Shown here: positions 26,636-35,608 of the stretch, piece after piece
How positions within the stretch are numbered: position 1 is the first letter of the stretch
How the letters are laid out: every line of letters begins with the position of its first letter
Assembly: GCF_007744255.1 (NCBI RefSeq)
Contig: NZ_CP036267.1
Location: 1,657,541 to 1,721,540 of the forward strand
DNA from: Thalassoglobus polymorphus
Lineage (GTDB): Bacteria; Planctomycetota; Planctomycetia; Planctomycetales; Planctomycetaceae
Direction of reading: 5' to 3'
DNA length: 64,000 nucleotides
The notes under the pieces: generated by a model
What the model was told of the DNA's origin: nothing
Database searches by the model: none
Seen by the model: only the letters and a program-made list of their open reading frames with translations
Program-made: the position numbers and the translations under genes

Positions 26636-28075
26636 TCAACCCAGTATCTTATCAATTCGATGCCCATGCACATCCGTTAGCCGGAATGGGCGACCCTGAT
26701 AAGTGAAAGTCAGTCGTTCATGATCGATGCCGAGCAAGTGTAATATCGTAGCTTGAACATCGTGAACATGCACGGGATCTTCTACAACTGAAAAACCGAG
26801 CTCGTCGGTTTTTCCAACAATGGCCCCCTGTTTGATTCCTCCCCCCGCAAACCACATCGTGAATGCTTGAGGGTGGTGGTCACGTCCGTTTGTCCGTCCC
26901 AGAGCGGCGCTCGCTTCGACCATTGGCGTTCGACCGAATTCTCCACCCCAGACGACGAGTGTGTCTTCTAACAGCCCTCGTTGCTTCAGGTCTTGGATGA
27001 GTGCTGCTGCTGGTTGGTCCGTCATCCCGGCGAGCCGTTTGACTCCCCCTTCCACATTCGAATGGTGATCCCACCCTGATTGATAAACCTGAATGAAGCG
27101 AACCCCGCGCTCAGCGAGTCGACGAGCAAGTAAGCAGTTGCGGGCGAATTCGTTCGGTTTCTTTTCGTCAATTCCATACAGGTTCAGCGTCTCTTTTGTT
27201 TCTTTTGAAAAGTCCATTAACTCGGGGGCAGCGGACTGCATTCTCCATGCCATTTCATAGGCGCTGATGCGCGTCTGGATTTCGGGGTCGCCGACTTTTT
27301 GAAACTGTTTCTGGTTCAGTTGTTCGATTAAATCCAGAGAGGCTCGTTGTGCTTGGTTTTCGATTCCGACAGGGTTCGAAACGTGTAAAATAGGATCTCC
27401 CTGACTCCGAAATGGAACGCCCTGATGAGAAGAGGGCAAGAATCCGGGAGACCACATTGAGGCTCCCCCGCTGAGGTTTCCGCCACTTTTGAGAACGACA
27501 AAAGCTGGCAAGTCTTTTGATTCGTTCCCAATTCCGTAGCTCAGCCATGCTCCAATGGCAGGACGTCCTGGAATCGGGCTGCCGGTGTTCAAAAAGAGTT
27601 GAGCGGGGGAATGGTTAAACTGCTCGGTATGTACTGAGCGAACCATCGCAATCTCATCGGCTACTTTCGAGAGATGCGGCAGGACCTCGGAAAGTTCAAC
27701 GCCGCTGCTTCCATGTTTTTGAAACTTGAACCGTGGAGCTAAGATGGCTGCGTCTGACTGAATGAATGCGTATCGCTGTCCTTTGATGACCTCTGGAGGG
27801 ATCGGTTTGCCTTCCAGTTCGACCAGTTTGGGTTTGTAATCAAACAGTTCCAGTTGGCTGGGAGCTCCCGCCATGAACAGGTAAATCACACGTTTCGCTT
27901 TCGCGGGATACCGGTATCTTTCAGCATTCGCAGCGTTCAAGGTGTTCGCTGCGGCAGTCCCCTGCCCTAATGCCTGCTGTGCGAGCAATGAACTGAGGGC
28001 AATTTTTCCCAACCCGACTCCGCAATCGGAGAAGAATTGTCGGCGTGTTTGCGAGACGAGGTGTTGATTGATCAT
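26636..28075 (-). CDS. DUF1501 domain protein, Tat-exported, coupled to PSD1 gene
   Basis: A 479-residue protein. Its ATG overlaps the stop of the upstream PSD1 gene by four bases (ATGA), implying translational coupling. Signal SQTRRQFFSDCGVGLGKIAL carries the twin arginines. DUF1501 landmarks: AKRVIYLFMAGAPSQLELFDYKP, CLLARRLAERGVRFIQVYQSGWDHHSN and [22 protein letters not shown] followed by GRDHHPQAFTMWFAGGG. It is closely related in plan to the protein at 24880-26400; these look like an ancestral duplication. Confidence 0.93.
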   Translation of the reverse strand: MINQHLVSQTRRQFFSDCGVGLGKIALSSLLAQQALGQGTAAANTLNAANAERYRYPAKAKRVIYLFMAGAPSQLELFDYKPKLVELEGKPIPPEVIKGQRYAFIQSDAAILAPRFKFQKHGSSGVELSEVLPHLSKVADEIAMVRSVHTEQFNHSPAQLFLNTGSPIPGRPAIGAWLSYGIGNESKDLPAFVVLKSGGNLSGGASMWSPGFLPSSHQGVPFRSQGDPILHVSNPVGIENQAQRASLDLIEQLNQKQFQKVGDPEIQTRISAYEMAWRMQSAAPELMDFSKETKETLNLYGIDEKKPNEFARNCLLARRLAERGVRFIQVYQSGWDHHSNVEGGVKRLAGMTDQPAAALIQDLKQRGLLEDTLVVWGGEFGRTPMVEASAALGRTNGRDHHPQAFTMWFAGGGIKQGAIVGKTDELGFSVVEDPVHVHDVQATILHLLGIDHERLTFTYQGRPFRLTDVHGHRIDKILG

Positions 28076-31000
28076 GGCTTTGTCACAGTTTCATCGAGAT
28101 TCAAAATCACGCGTGCGGTCATCATCCAGGCAGCCAACTCGGGAGTTGCCGTCTCAAGTTGAGTCCACTGTTTCGAGTCGAGTGCTCCGCTTTCGAATCG
28201 TTCTTTCTGTTCTTTGGTGAATGTCACTAGTGCGGACATTTCCTCTTCGGATGGCGGCCGAGTCAGAATCCGGAGAAACATCTCCGAGACAATTTCTCGA
28301 TCGTTTTTAGGCTCGGACAATTCTTCTTGCGCGATTGCTCGAGCTGCATCGAGAAACATCTCGTCGTTGAGCAAAGTTAATGCCTGAAGCGGAGTGTTGC
28401 TGCGGTCTCGACGGACGATGCAATTTTCGCCGGTCGGAGCATCGAAAACGGTGAAGGCTGCGAATGGAGCCGTTCGCTTCGAGAAAGTGTACAGCGACCG
28501 GCGATAGCGGTCTTCACCTTTGGAAACGGGCCATTTGGGACTTCCGTAAGCTGCTGCGTAGACTGTTGCAGGTTGTGGCGGATAAACGCTCGGGCCGCCC
28601 AGTTTCAGTGAGAGAAGTCCGCTGCTTTGCAGGGCGAGATCACGAATCATCTCGGCGTTCATGCGAAATCGTGCTCCTCGGCCGAGAAGCAGGTTTTCAG
28701 GATCTTTCCTTAACTGATCAGCTGAAATGGTAGATCGCTGACGGTATGTTGCGCTCGTCACAATCAGTCGATGAAGTCGCTTTCTGGACCAGTTCAGGCC
28801 CTTGCTGCTTTTGTCGGTGAAACGAACAGCCAACCAGTCGAGCAATTCAGGATGTGTTGGATAGCTGGATTGCGTGCCGAAATCTTCGCTCGTGCGAACA
28901 AGCCCGCGACCAAAAATTTCCTGCCAGTGACGATTCACGGTGACTCGCCCGACTAACGGGTTCTCTTCGCTCACCAACCATCGGGCAAACTCAAGTCGGT
29001 TGCGTGGAGAAGATTTGGACGTGCTGAAAATCGCCGGCAAGTTGGGGGCGACAACCTCTTTCGGGGTCAGGTATTCGCCGCGATGATGACGATGGGTAAT
29101 GCGAGGATTGTCCTCGGGGCGTTCCCGCAGAATCATTGTGGTTGGATAACCGGGAAGTTGGTTTTCCAGATTCTTGATCGGCTTGCGCGCCTCAGCCAGT
29201 TCGGGCGTCTCTTCAAGGAATAGATCGAGAAGCGTTGTCTGCAATTCTTCGTCAGTTTCGCCATTCAATTTTGTGAGCGAATCAATGACATCGATCGGCA
29301 GCCGCACCGCCTTCGCAATGCCAGGCTCAGTAGTCACCGAAAAGCGAAACCGTCCCAAGCTCGCTGCGAAGTGACGTTCGAAGATCATTTGCAATTCGAG
29401 CAAATGTTGAGGCTGCGCAGGCTGTTGAAGGTTCAGGACCAGATGATGCGGTTGCCCTTCTTCAGTGGACGTTGACCACCCTGTCGAGCCATTACCATCG
29501 AACACGTTGGCAGCGTCGGCGGTTCCGTTTCCGATACTGATTTTTCCAAAAGTGTGCGACGCTTCATGGAAGCTGATCGATTGTCCGCCCGATTTCGCAG
29601 TGACCTCACTGAGGAAGAAGTCACCTTTGCGACCTTCGTAGTATGCACGTCCCGGTCCCTGTGCGGGCAGACGTTCATCTGGAAGAACTTCGAGGCGGAT
29701 GGCTCTGATCGGTTGTGTGAAGTTTGCGAGATCGAATTTTAAGTCGAAGACATCCCGCTTGGTGATGTCGCCGGTCGAAAGGATCGAGCCATCTTCGAGC
29801 AGTTCCAACCGTGGGAGATTCGTTGTCATGCTTGCAGGTGTGATGACTTGCCAATCACGTGCGAGTTCTTTTTTTGAATTCAACCACGCAGCGAATTTTG
29901 TTTCGAGATTCCGTTTTCGGCGTTCCTCTTCGCTCCCCTCCCCTTCTGCGGGTGGGAATTGTGAGGCCAGTTCTAATTTCAGTTGTGTGATTTGGTCAAG
30001 TCTCTTCTCTCTGGCCTTCTCGATGGCATCGTCATGAACAAGCAGGTCTGGCTCATCGGCATTGTTCAGGAGAGCCATCATTGCGAAATATTCCGTATGT
30101 GTGATCGGATCGTACTTGTGGGTGTGACACTGAGCGCAGCCAATCGTCATTCCCATCCAAACGGTTCCGGTTGTCGCGACGCGGTCGACCATCGAATAGA
30201 ACCGGTATTCGAGCGGATCGATTCCGCCCTCTTCGTTAATCATGGTATTGCGATGAAAACCGGTTGCTATCAATTGGTCCGTGGTCGCGTCGGGGAGCAT
30301 GTCTCCTGCGAGTTGTTCAATCGTGAACTGGTCGAAGGGCATGTCATTGTTCATCGCACTGATCACCCAGTCTCGATAGGGCCAGATCGAGCGGGGGCGA
30401 TCTTTTTCGTAGCCGTTCGTATCGGCATAGCGAGCCAGGTCCAGCCAGTGACGCGCCCAGCGTTCGCCATACTGAGGTGATGCCAGCAGTTCGTCAACGA
30501 GTTTTTCGTAGGCCTGTGGATCAGAACTGTTGACGAACTGATCGAGTTGTTCGATGGTCGGTGGGAGTCCAGTTAAATCGAGATAGAGACGTCGTGCGAG
30601 ACTGTGACGATCAGCCTCGGGGGACGGAGAGAGATTCTCTTTTTCCAGCCTTGCCAGAATGAAGCGGTCGATCGGATTCCGCGACCAGTCAGTTTGTGAA
30701 ACCATCGGAAGTTCCGGCAAGGTCGGTTCGACAAACGCCCAATGCTGTTTGTACTCCGCTCCTTGCTGAATCCATTTTTTGAGAGCTTGGACCTCCTCTG
30801 GCGTCAGTTGCAATCCAGACTCGGCGGGAGGCATGCGATCATCATCAGAGTCGCTACTAATCCGGGTGAACAGTTCACTTTGAGAATGATTCCCCGGAGT
30901 GATTGCTTTGTACCCTCCACGATCTTCGGTCGCCCCCAGGAAAGTATCCAGCCGCAAATCGGCTTCCCGAGCCGCTTCGTCCGGTCCGTGGCACTTGTAG

Positions 31001-31119
31001 CATTTCTGGGAGAGTATCGGCCGAATCTCTTTTTGGAAATCAACCGCAGCCTCCTCTGCAACGGCATTCGAGACGGAGAGGCAAAAGAGAAGCTGGAATG
31101 TGATCAACAGGCGGGACAT
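28072..31119 (-). CDS. PSD1/DUF1549/DUF1553 cytochrome-like protein
   Basis: A 1015-residue exported protein with signal peptide MSRLLITFQLLFCLSVSNAVA. PSCyt1 has CYKCH at residues 40-44, with MPPAESGLQLTPEEVQALKKWI typical of the family. PSCyt2/DUF1549 has SRNPIDRFILARLEKENL, YGERWARHWLDLARYADTNGYE and CxxCH in IGCAQCHTHKYDPI. A discoidin/F5-8-like beta domain appears at about 410-600 (VTAKSGGQSISFHEASHTFGK, GWSTSTEEGQPHHLVLNLQQP) where the protein at 20372 has a LamG-like domain. DUF1553 follows (LEFARWLVSEENPLVGRVTVNRHW to TPLQALTLLNDEMFLDAARAIA). It is translationally coupled to the DUF1501 gene downstream. Confidence 0.93.
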   Translation of the reverse strand: MSRLLITFQLLFCLSVSNAVAEEAAVDFQKEIRPILSQKCYKCHGPDEAAREADLRLDTFLGATEDRGGYKAITPGNHSQSELFTRISSDSDDDRMPPAESGLQLTPEEVQALKKWIQQGAEYKQHWAFVEPTLPELPMVSQTDWSRNPIDRFILARLEKENLSPSPEADRHSLARRLYLDLTGLPPTIEQLDQFVNSSDPQAYEKLVDELLASPQYGERWARHWLDLARYADTNGYEKDRPRSIWPYRDWVISAMNNDMPFDQFTIEQLAGDMLPDATTDQLIATGFHRNTMINEEGGIDPLEYRFYSMVDRVATTGTVWMGMTIGCAQCHTHKYDPITHTEYFAMMALLNNADEPDLLVHDDAIEKAREKRLDQITQLKLELASQFPPAEGEGSEEERRKRNLETKFAAWLNSKKELARDWQVITPASMTTNLPRLELLEDGSILSTGDITKRDVFDLKFDLANFTQPIRAIRLEVLPDERLPAQGPGRAYYEGRKGDFFLSEVTAKSGGQSISFHEASHTFGKISIGNGTADAANVFDGNGSTGWSTSTEEGQPHHLVLNLQQPAQPQHLLELQMIFERHFAASLGRFRFSVTTEPGIAKAVRLPIDVIDSLTKLNGETDEELQTTLLDLFLEETPELAEARKPIKNLENQLPGYPTTMILRERPEDNPRITHRHHRGEYLTPKEVVAPNLPAIFSTSKSSPRNRLEFARWLVSEENPLVGRVTVNRHWQEIFGRGLVRTSEDFGTQSSYPTHPELLDWLAVRFTDKSSKGLNWSRKRLHRLIVTSATYRQRSTISADQLRKDPENLLLGRGARFRMNAEMIRDLALQSSGLLSLKLGGPSVYPPQPATVYAAAYGSPKWPVSKGEDRYRRSLYTFSKRTAPFAAFTVFDAPTGENCIVRRDRSNTPLQALTLLNDEMFLDAARAIAQEELSEPKNDREIVSEMFLRILTRPPSEEEMSALVTFTKEQKERFESGALDSKQWTQLETATPELAAWMMTARVILNLDETVTKP

Positions 31120-31425
31120 ATTCGGCAGATTCTAAAAGGTGGGTTATCAAAAAGTATTATCAACCGTTAAGTTGGCTGCGTCAAACGGCACGCCTGTATG
31201 CGAGCGGCAACCTCGCGTTGATGGTCATCAAAGTGTCACGTCGGAATGTCCTTTAGAGTGTCCCTTTTGGTATGTTGAATCACGAGAGTTGAGGGGACAG
31301 GGAGCTGGCTTTGCCCCTCTTCCTTTCGGCTCACGTTTTTCTTCTCGGTTGAAGTTACGAGGATGTTTTTCACGTCAAGACGATAGATTCTTTGCAAATA
31401 TTTTTTGAATTGAATGGAGAGTAAG
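31120..31425. other. Divergent intergenic region
   Basis: Lies between the minus-strand PSD1 gene and the plus-strand ceramidase-like gene and must hold both promoters. No confident promoter, operator or repeat seen. Confidence 0.4.
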
Positions 31426-32784
31426 ATGCGAAAGCTTTCGCAATGGATGAGTCTTCTGGTTTGTTTTTTTATGGTGGTGACTGACGTTTGCGGTGAGACA
31501 AACTGGACTGCCGGTTCGGACTTTGCCGTCATCACACCAGAAAAGTCAACGTGGATGGCGGGCTATGCATCTCGCAAGAAACCTTCCGAGGGGGTTGCTT
31601 CAGATCTATACGCGAAGGCTGTTGTGCTGGACGATGGTGAGGGGCATCGAGCTGCGATTGTGACGTTCGATCTCATCACGGTCCCACGTGAACTCCGAGA
31701 TCGCGTCGCTGCCAAGGCTGAGGAGCTTTATCAGATTCCCTCGGAGTCCGTCTTGCTGAATTGTTCGCACACGCACTGTGGTCCGGTTGTCCGTGTTCCA
31801 GAAGAGATTGTGATCGACATTCATGAAGAGAAAGTTGCTGATGCACGCGCTTACAACCAGAAGCTGGAGCAAACTCTGATCAAACTGATCGGCGGTGCGA
31901 TTGAGAACTCAGTCCCATCCAAATTGACGTACCATCGCGCACGAGCCGCATTTGCAATGAATCGTCGCTTACCTTCCGGAGGGACTTATCGCAATCGTCC
32001 CAATCCTGCGGGGCCAGTCGATCACGATGTTCCTGTTTTGAAGATCACAGATGCTGCCGGGAAGTTGACAACAGTTCTGTTTGGCTATGCCTGCCACAAT
32101 ACAACGTTGGGGATCTTCGAGTTTTCGGGAGACTATGCGGGCTTTGCTCAAACAGAAATTGAGAAAGCACACCCTGGTGTGGTCGCGATGTTTGTAATGG
32201 GTTGCGGTGGAGACCAGAACCCCTACCCGCGTCGACGTCTCGATTTGGCAATGACGCACGGGAAAACTTTAGCGACCGCTGTTGAAGCTGCTTTGGAAAC
32301 TCCGGCGATTGCAGTGACAGGACCACTCAAAACGACCTTGAGCCCAGTCGAAGTAAAATATGCAGCTGGACCGAAACGGGAAGAACTCGAAAAACGCCTG
32401 ACAACTGGAAATCAGTACACGCAACTGCATGCGAAGAGGCTTCTGCATCAACTCGAAACCGTAGGCAAACTCCGCTCAAGTTACTCCACGCTTGTTCAAA
32501 CATTCCAGTTTGGAGATTCACTGACTCTGGTCGCCTTACCCGGAGAAACGGTTGTCGATTACGCGTTGCGGCTCAAAGGGGAATTTCCTGATCGAAACAT
32601 GTGGGTTGCCGGTTACAGCAACGACGTTTTCACCTATCTTCCGAGTGAGCGAATCCTGAAAGAGGGGGGCTACGAAGGTGGCGGTGCGTTGATTTACACA
32701 TCGACAATCCTTCACCCCGGTCCAATCGCCGCCGGCGTTGAAGAACGCATCATTCAGCCTGTTCATGAAGCACTCGGGAAATGA
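31426..32784 (+). CDS. Neutral/alkaline ceramidase N-terminal domain protein
   Basis: A 452-residue exported protein from ATG 31426 (GGAG six to ten bases upstream; a second ATG at 31414 lacks a site). Signal peptide MRKLSQWMSLLVCFFMVVTDVCG. The mature protein follows the neutral ceramidase zinc-amidase N-terminal domain: AVITPEKSTWMAGYASRK, SVLLNCSHTHCGPVV with the zinc-binding His pair, VLFGYACHNTTLG and VMGCGGDQNPYPRR. The C-terminal immunoglobulin-like ceramidase domain seen in Pseudomonas is absent. Planctomycete members of this domain family are common and few, if any, have a tested substrate; ceramide or another N-acyl/ester target is possible. The gene lies divergent from the PSD1/DUF1501 operon. 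Confidence 0.88.
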   Translation: MRKLSQWMSLLVCFFMVVTDVCGETNWTAGSDFAVITPEKSTWMAGYASRKKPSEGVASDLYAKAVVLDDGEGHRAAIVTFDLITVPRELRDRVAAKAEELYQIPSESVLLNCSHTHCGPVVRVPEEIVIDIHEEKVADARAYNQKLEQTLIKLIGGAIENSVPSKLTYHRARAAFAMNRRLPSGGTYRNRPNPAGPVDHDVPVLKITDAAGKLTTVLFGYACHNTTLGIFEFSGDYAGFAQTEIEKAHPGVVAMFVMGCGGDQNPYPRRRLDLAMTHGKTLATAVEAALETPAIAVTGPLKTTLSPVEVKYAAGPKREELEKRLTTGNQYTQLHAKRLLHQLETVGKLRSSYSTLVQTFQFGDSLTLVALPGETVVDYALRLKGEFPDRNMWVAGYSNDVFTYLPSERILKEGGYEGGGALIYTSTILHPGPIAAGVEERIIQPVHEALGK

Positions 32785-33081
32785 TGCCGACAATGGAAGA
32801 CTCGAAGAAGTTTCAACTCCGGATGTCAGTGAGTGAAAGATGTCATCAAGGAGTGGTGGGCTGTTGATGATTCAACGCGGCATGAAGCAGGATGCGAGCA
32901 CTCATTCGAGAATGCTTATCGAGAAAGCGATTTCGGACCAGTTTGCTCAGCATGTGCCAGAAAAACATGGTGCCCGGAAAAACTTGGTGCCCGGCAAAAC
33001 TTGGGATTCCCGGAGACACAATTCGTGTCCACTCAGAGAATGGCTTTCGGAGACTTACAACACGAAATTTCTCACACTTTG

Positions 33082-33117
33082 ACAAACCCCCGACCGGTGT
33101 TCGGTCAGGGTTTGTCT
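33082..33117. terminator. Strong hairpin downstream of tRNA-Leu
   Basis: ACAAACCC-CCGACCG, loop GTGTT, CGGTC-A-GGGTTTGT. It lies 28 bp beyond the 3' end of the tRNA on the minus strand, and faces the ceramidase-like gene on the plus strand, so it may act bidirectionally. There is no clean T-run. Confidence 0.55.
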
Positions 33118-33144
33118 TCGTGAGTCTGAACGTAAGTCAGAAAG

Positions 33145-33226
33145 TGCGAGAGACAGGAATCGAACCTGCACACCCGAAGGTACTGGAACCTAAATCCAGC
33201 GCGTCTGCCAGTTCCGCCACTCTCGC
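33145..33226 (-). tRNA. tRNA-Leu (UAG anticodon)
   Basis: The minus-strand sequence folds as a class II tRNA: acceptor GCGAGAG/CTCTCGC, D-arm TGGCGGAACTGGCAGACGCG, anticodon stem CTGGA/TCCAG around TTTAGGT (anticodon TAG), a long variable arm (TACCTTCGGGTGT) and T-arm CAGGTTCGATTCCTG. The discriminator is A and CCA is not encoded. Length 82 nt. Confidence 0.95.
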
Positions 33227-33453
33227 GTGATGGTGGTTATAGAATTTTCGCTTGGCTCTGGCAAGTCGATTCGAGATCATTGAGTCATATCAATATTGAC
33301 CGAGTCGGCAAGCTTTTCCCTGATAAAATCTGCTCAGGACGTCATTAAGAGACAACTCGGGGGGCTGATTGGCTCGCGCTTGTTTCAAGAAAATAAAAAA
33401 AAATCAAGAAATGAGCGCCCGGAATTGTCTTTCAGGGGGACTAAACTGGTGTC

Positions 33454-35499
33454 ATGTCTCTTCTTTCACATCCAAAACAACCTGCTAATCACCAAGACCC
33501 GGGGCCTGATGCTCTAGTGTCGGATGCGGAATTGCTGTCTCAATTTTTGAAATTGAAAAACGAGGCAGCCTTCACAGCTCTGGTCGAGCGCTATGGTCAC
33601 ATGGTTTTCGCCGTTGCTGTCCGTATTGTTCGTGATCGGCATTCTGCGGAGGATGTCGCTCAAGCGACGTTTTTGTTGCTGGCGAAGGATGCAAAGAAGA
33701 TTCGGCGGCGAGAGAGTTTAAGCTCGTGGCTGCATGGCGTGGCAATTCGTCTTGCGAAAAAGGCACTGAAACGTCGATCCCGTGAAAAGGTCAACGATGT
33801 GGTGACAGAACTTGAAATCGCTGAAAAAACGTTCGAGGAGATCCATTCCACTTTCGAGCAGCAAGTGCTTGATGAAGAGTTACAGGGTCTTCCGAAGCAG
33901 TATCGTGATCCATTAGTTCTACATTTTCTGCAAGGCAAAACGTATGAAGAGATCGCCCAATTTTTGGGCGTGACCTTGGGGGCGATCGAAGGGCGAATGA
34001 AGCGCGGAAAGCGTGAACTTCAGCTTCGAGTCGCCAAACGGGGCGTTGGATTGGGAGCCGCACTGGCTGCTTTGAGCTGGTCTCAGACTGAAGCGGTGGC
34101 TGCAATTCGGCCAGAATTCATTCACACCATTGCACAAAACGGATTGGCAGCGTTTCAGGGGACAGCGTTCACCCCCGCCTGCTCTCCCGAAGCTGTGTAC
34201 CTCGCCGGAAAGGAAGTGACAATGTTCACAACAACCAAGATTGCGTTTCTCACCTGTAGCCTGGCCATCGCTGCCGGAGCGGGTTGGATGTCCCATGTCG
34301 GATTCGCACAAGACGGAAGTGGAGACGTCAGTAAAGCTCAAGGAGCCAGCATCGACACCGCTGTTGCACAGTTTGGAGCTGAAGATCAATCGCCGAAACC
34401 AACGATCAAGCAACGCATTCAAGCTCAGAAAGAACGCGATGCACAACGTGGCATCAACAGTCTTGGTGCCGACCTTGGTGCCGACATCGGAGGATTTGGA
34501 TCAGGTGGTGAGGATGCATTCGGAAGCGGTGTTTCTGGGACGGATGGTGCATCGTATGGAGGAGTTTCAAGTGCGGGTGGAGTCGGAATGGAGGCGAAGA
34601 GTGCGAAACTCTCTGATCAACAACTGTTGGAATTGTTCCAGGCACTCCAGGAAACCGAGAAGTTGTTGGAGGAGATGTTAAAGCAATCGGCTGAAGGAGA
34701 GGGGGCAGCCACTGCTAACGTACAAGAGTTGGTCCAGGCACTCGAACAACTCAGGCAGCTCAAATCTCAACACAGCGGAATTCTAGGCGAGTCGATGCGC
34801 TTCGAATTAGAGCTGGATGAGATGATGGGCTTCTCTCAAGCAAACGGGAATCCTGGGGCGGCGATCTCTGTCGAGCATAATCAAAGCCCAGCTGAAGAAA
34901 AGATTGAGGCAGCACTGGAAACGATTGTAGGTTTTGAGTTTCCTGGAAACATGCTTTCGGATGTCGCTGCTTTGCTGAGTGAGCAACATGAAATTCCGAT
35001 TCTGATTGACGAGGAAGAGCTTTCGAATGAAGGACTCTCGGTGGATGATGAAGTCAAAGCGACGGTAAGCGGAGTCTCAATGCGAAACGGACTCGAGCTC
35101 ATGCTGGAACCATTGGAGCTAACATACGTGATCAAAAATGATGTCTTGATGATCACCACAAACGTAAAGGCTGGCGAGTTGACCGAAACACGAGTCTACG
35201 ATGTTCGACCACTTCAGGTTCACGACCCGGAAGCTTTGGCAGATGTTCTGTTGCACACAATCGAACCAGAGTCCTGGAGCGAAATGGGTGGGAACGGCGA
35301 CATTAGTTTTCTAAACGGTAGCTTGGTGGTTATGCAAAGTCAGAAAGTGCATGGCCAAATCGAAATCTTGTTGAATCAGTTGGCACGACAATCGCAGAAA
35401 AGCCCACAAAATCCCGACTGGCCTGCAAGGGATCGCTCTGACATCCCCGGAACGGGTGGGGCGGGTGGAGCTGGAGGCTTCTTTGGAGGCGGAAATTAG
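33454..35499 (+). CDS. ECF sigma factor fused to membrane anchor and secretin-type (STN-like) domain
   Basis: A 681-residue fusion. Sigma70 region 2 (residues 33-105: FTALVERYGHMVFAVAVRIV, DRHSAEDVAQATFLLLA) and region 4 (about 140-190: LPKQYRDPLVLHFLQGKTYEEIAQFLGVTLGAIEG) form a complete ECF sigma factor. The chain continues with a single transmembrane helix (about 259-279), then a likely non-cytoplasmic part: a Gly/Ser-rich linker (345-380), a helical coiled segment (385-445) and a C-terminal beta domain (about 485-640) resembling secretin/TonB short N-terminal domains (IVGFEFPGNMLSDVAALLSE, IPILIDEEEL, NGLELMLEPLELTYVI). The N-terminal sigma part would be cytoplasmic and the C-terminal part outside. 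Planctomycetes are known for sigma factors with long C-terminal extensions. Release or tethering by an envelope signal is inference. No anti-sigma gene is adjacent. Confidence 0.88.
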   Translation: MSLLSHPKQPANHQDPGPDALVSDAELLSQFLKLKNEAAFTALVERYGHMVFAVAVRIVRDRHSAEDVAQATFLLLAKDAKKIRRRESLSSWLHGVAIRLAKKALKRRSREKVNDVVTELEIAEKTFEEIHSTFEQQVLDEELQGLPKQYRDPLVLHFLQGKTYEEIAQFLGVTLGAIEGRMKRGKRELQLRVAKRGVGLGAALAALSWSQTEAVAAIRPEFIHTIAQNGLAAFQGTAFTPACSPEAVYLAGKEVTMFTTTKIAFLTCSLAIAAGAGWMSHVGFAQDGSGDVSKAQGASIDTAVAQFGAEDQSPKPTIKQRIQAQKERDAQRGINSLGADLGADIGGFGSGGEDAFGSGVSGTDGASYGGVSSAGGVGMEAKSAKLSDQQLLELFQALQETEKLLEEMLKQSAEGEGAATANVQELVQALEQLRQLKSQHSGILGESMRFELELDEMMGFSQANGNPGAAISVEHNQSPAEEKIEAALETIVGFEFPGNMLSDVAALLSEQHEIPILIDEEELSNEGLSVDDEVKATVSGVSMRNGLELMLEPLELTYVIKNDVLMITTNVKAGELTETRVYDVRPLQVHDPEALADVLLHTIEPESWSEMGGNGDISFLNGSLVVMQSQKVHGQIEILLNQLARQSQKSPQNPDWPARDRSDIPGTGGAGGAGGFFGGGN

Positions 35500-35533
35500 G
35501 CACAAGTCCAGAATTATGATCAGAGTACGAATG

Positions 35534-35564
35534 TTTTGCCGGACACTTGAAGTGTCCGGCAAAA
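35534..35564. terminator. Intrinsic terminator, perfect hairpin
   Basis: TTTTGCCGGACACTT pairs with AAGTGTCCGGCAAAA, 15 bp, followed on the plus strand by CTCGTTTTT. It lies between the sigma-factor fusion and the convergent clpB gene, so it can stop both. The core GCCGGACACTT/GTCCGGC is repeated at 47424-47455. Confidence 0.85.
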
Positions 35565-35608
35565 CTCGTTTTTAAGAGTAGCGATGTTCAGGCTCTCGCT
35601 TGAAAGTT

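Noticed and set aside
32960-33010. Repeated GGTGCCCGG-AAAACTTG motifs near the tRNA
   Set aside because: Only two short copies, no structure or coding sense; too little to call.
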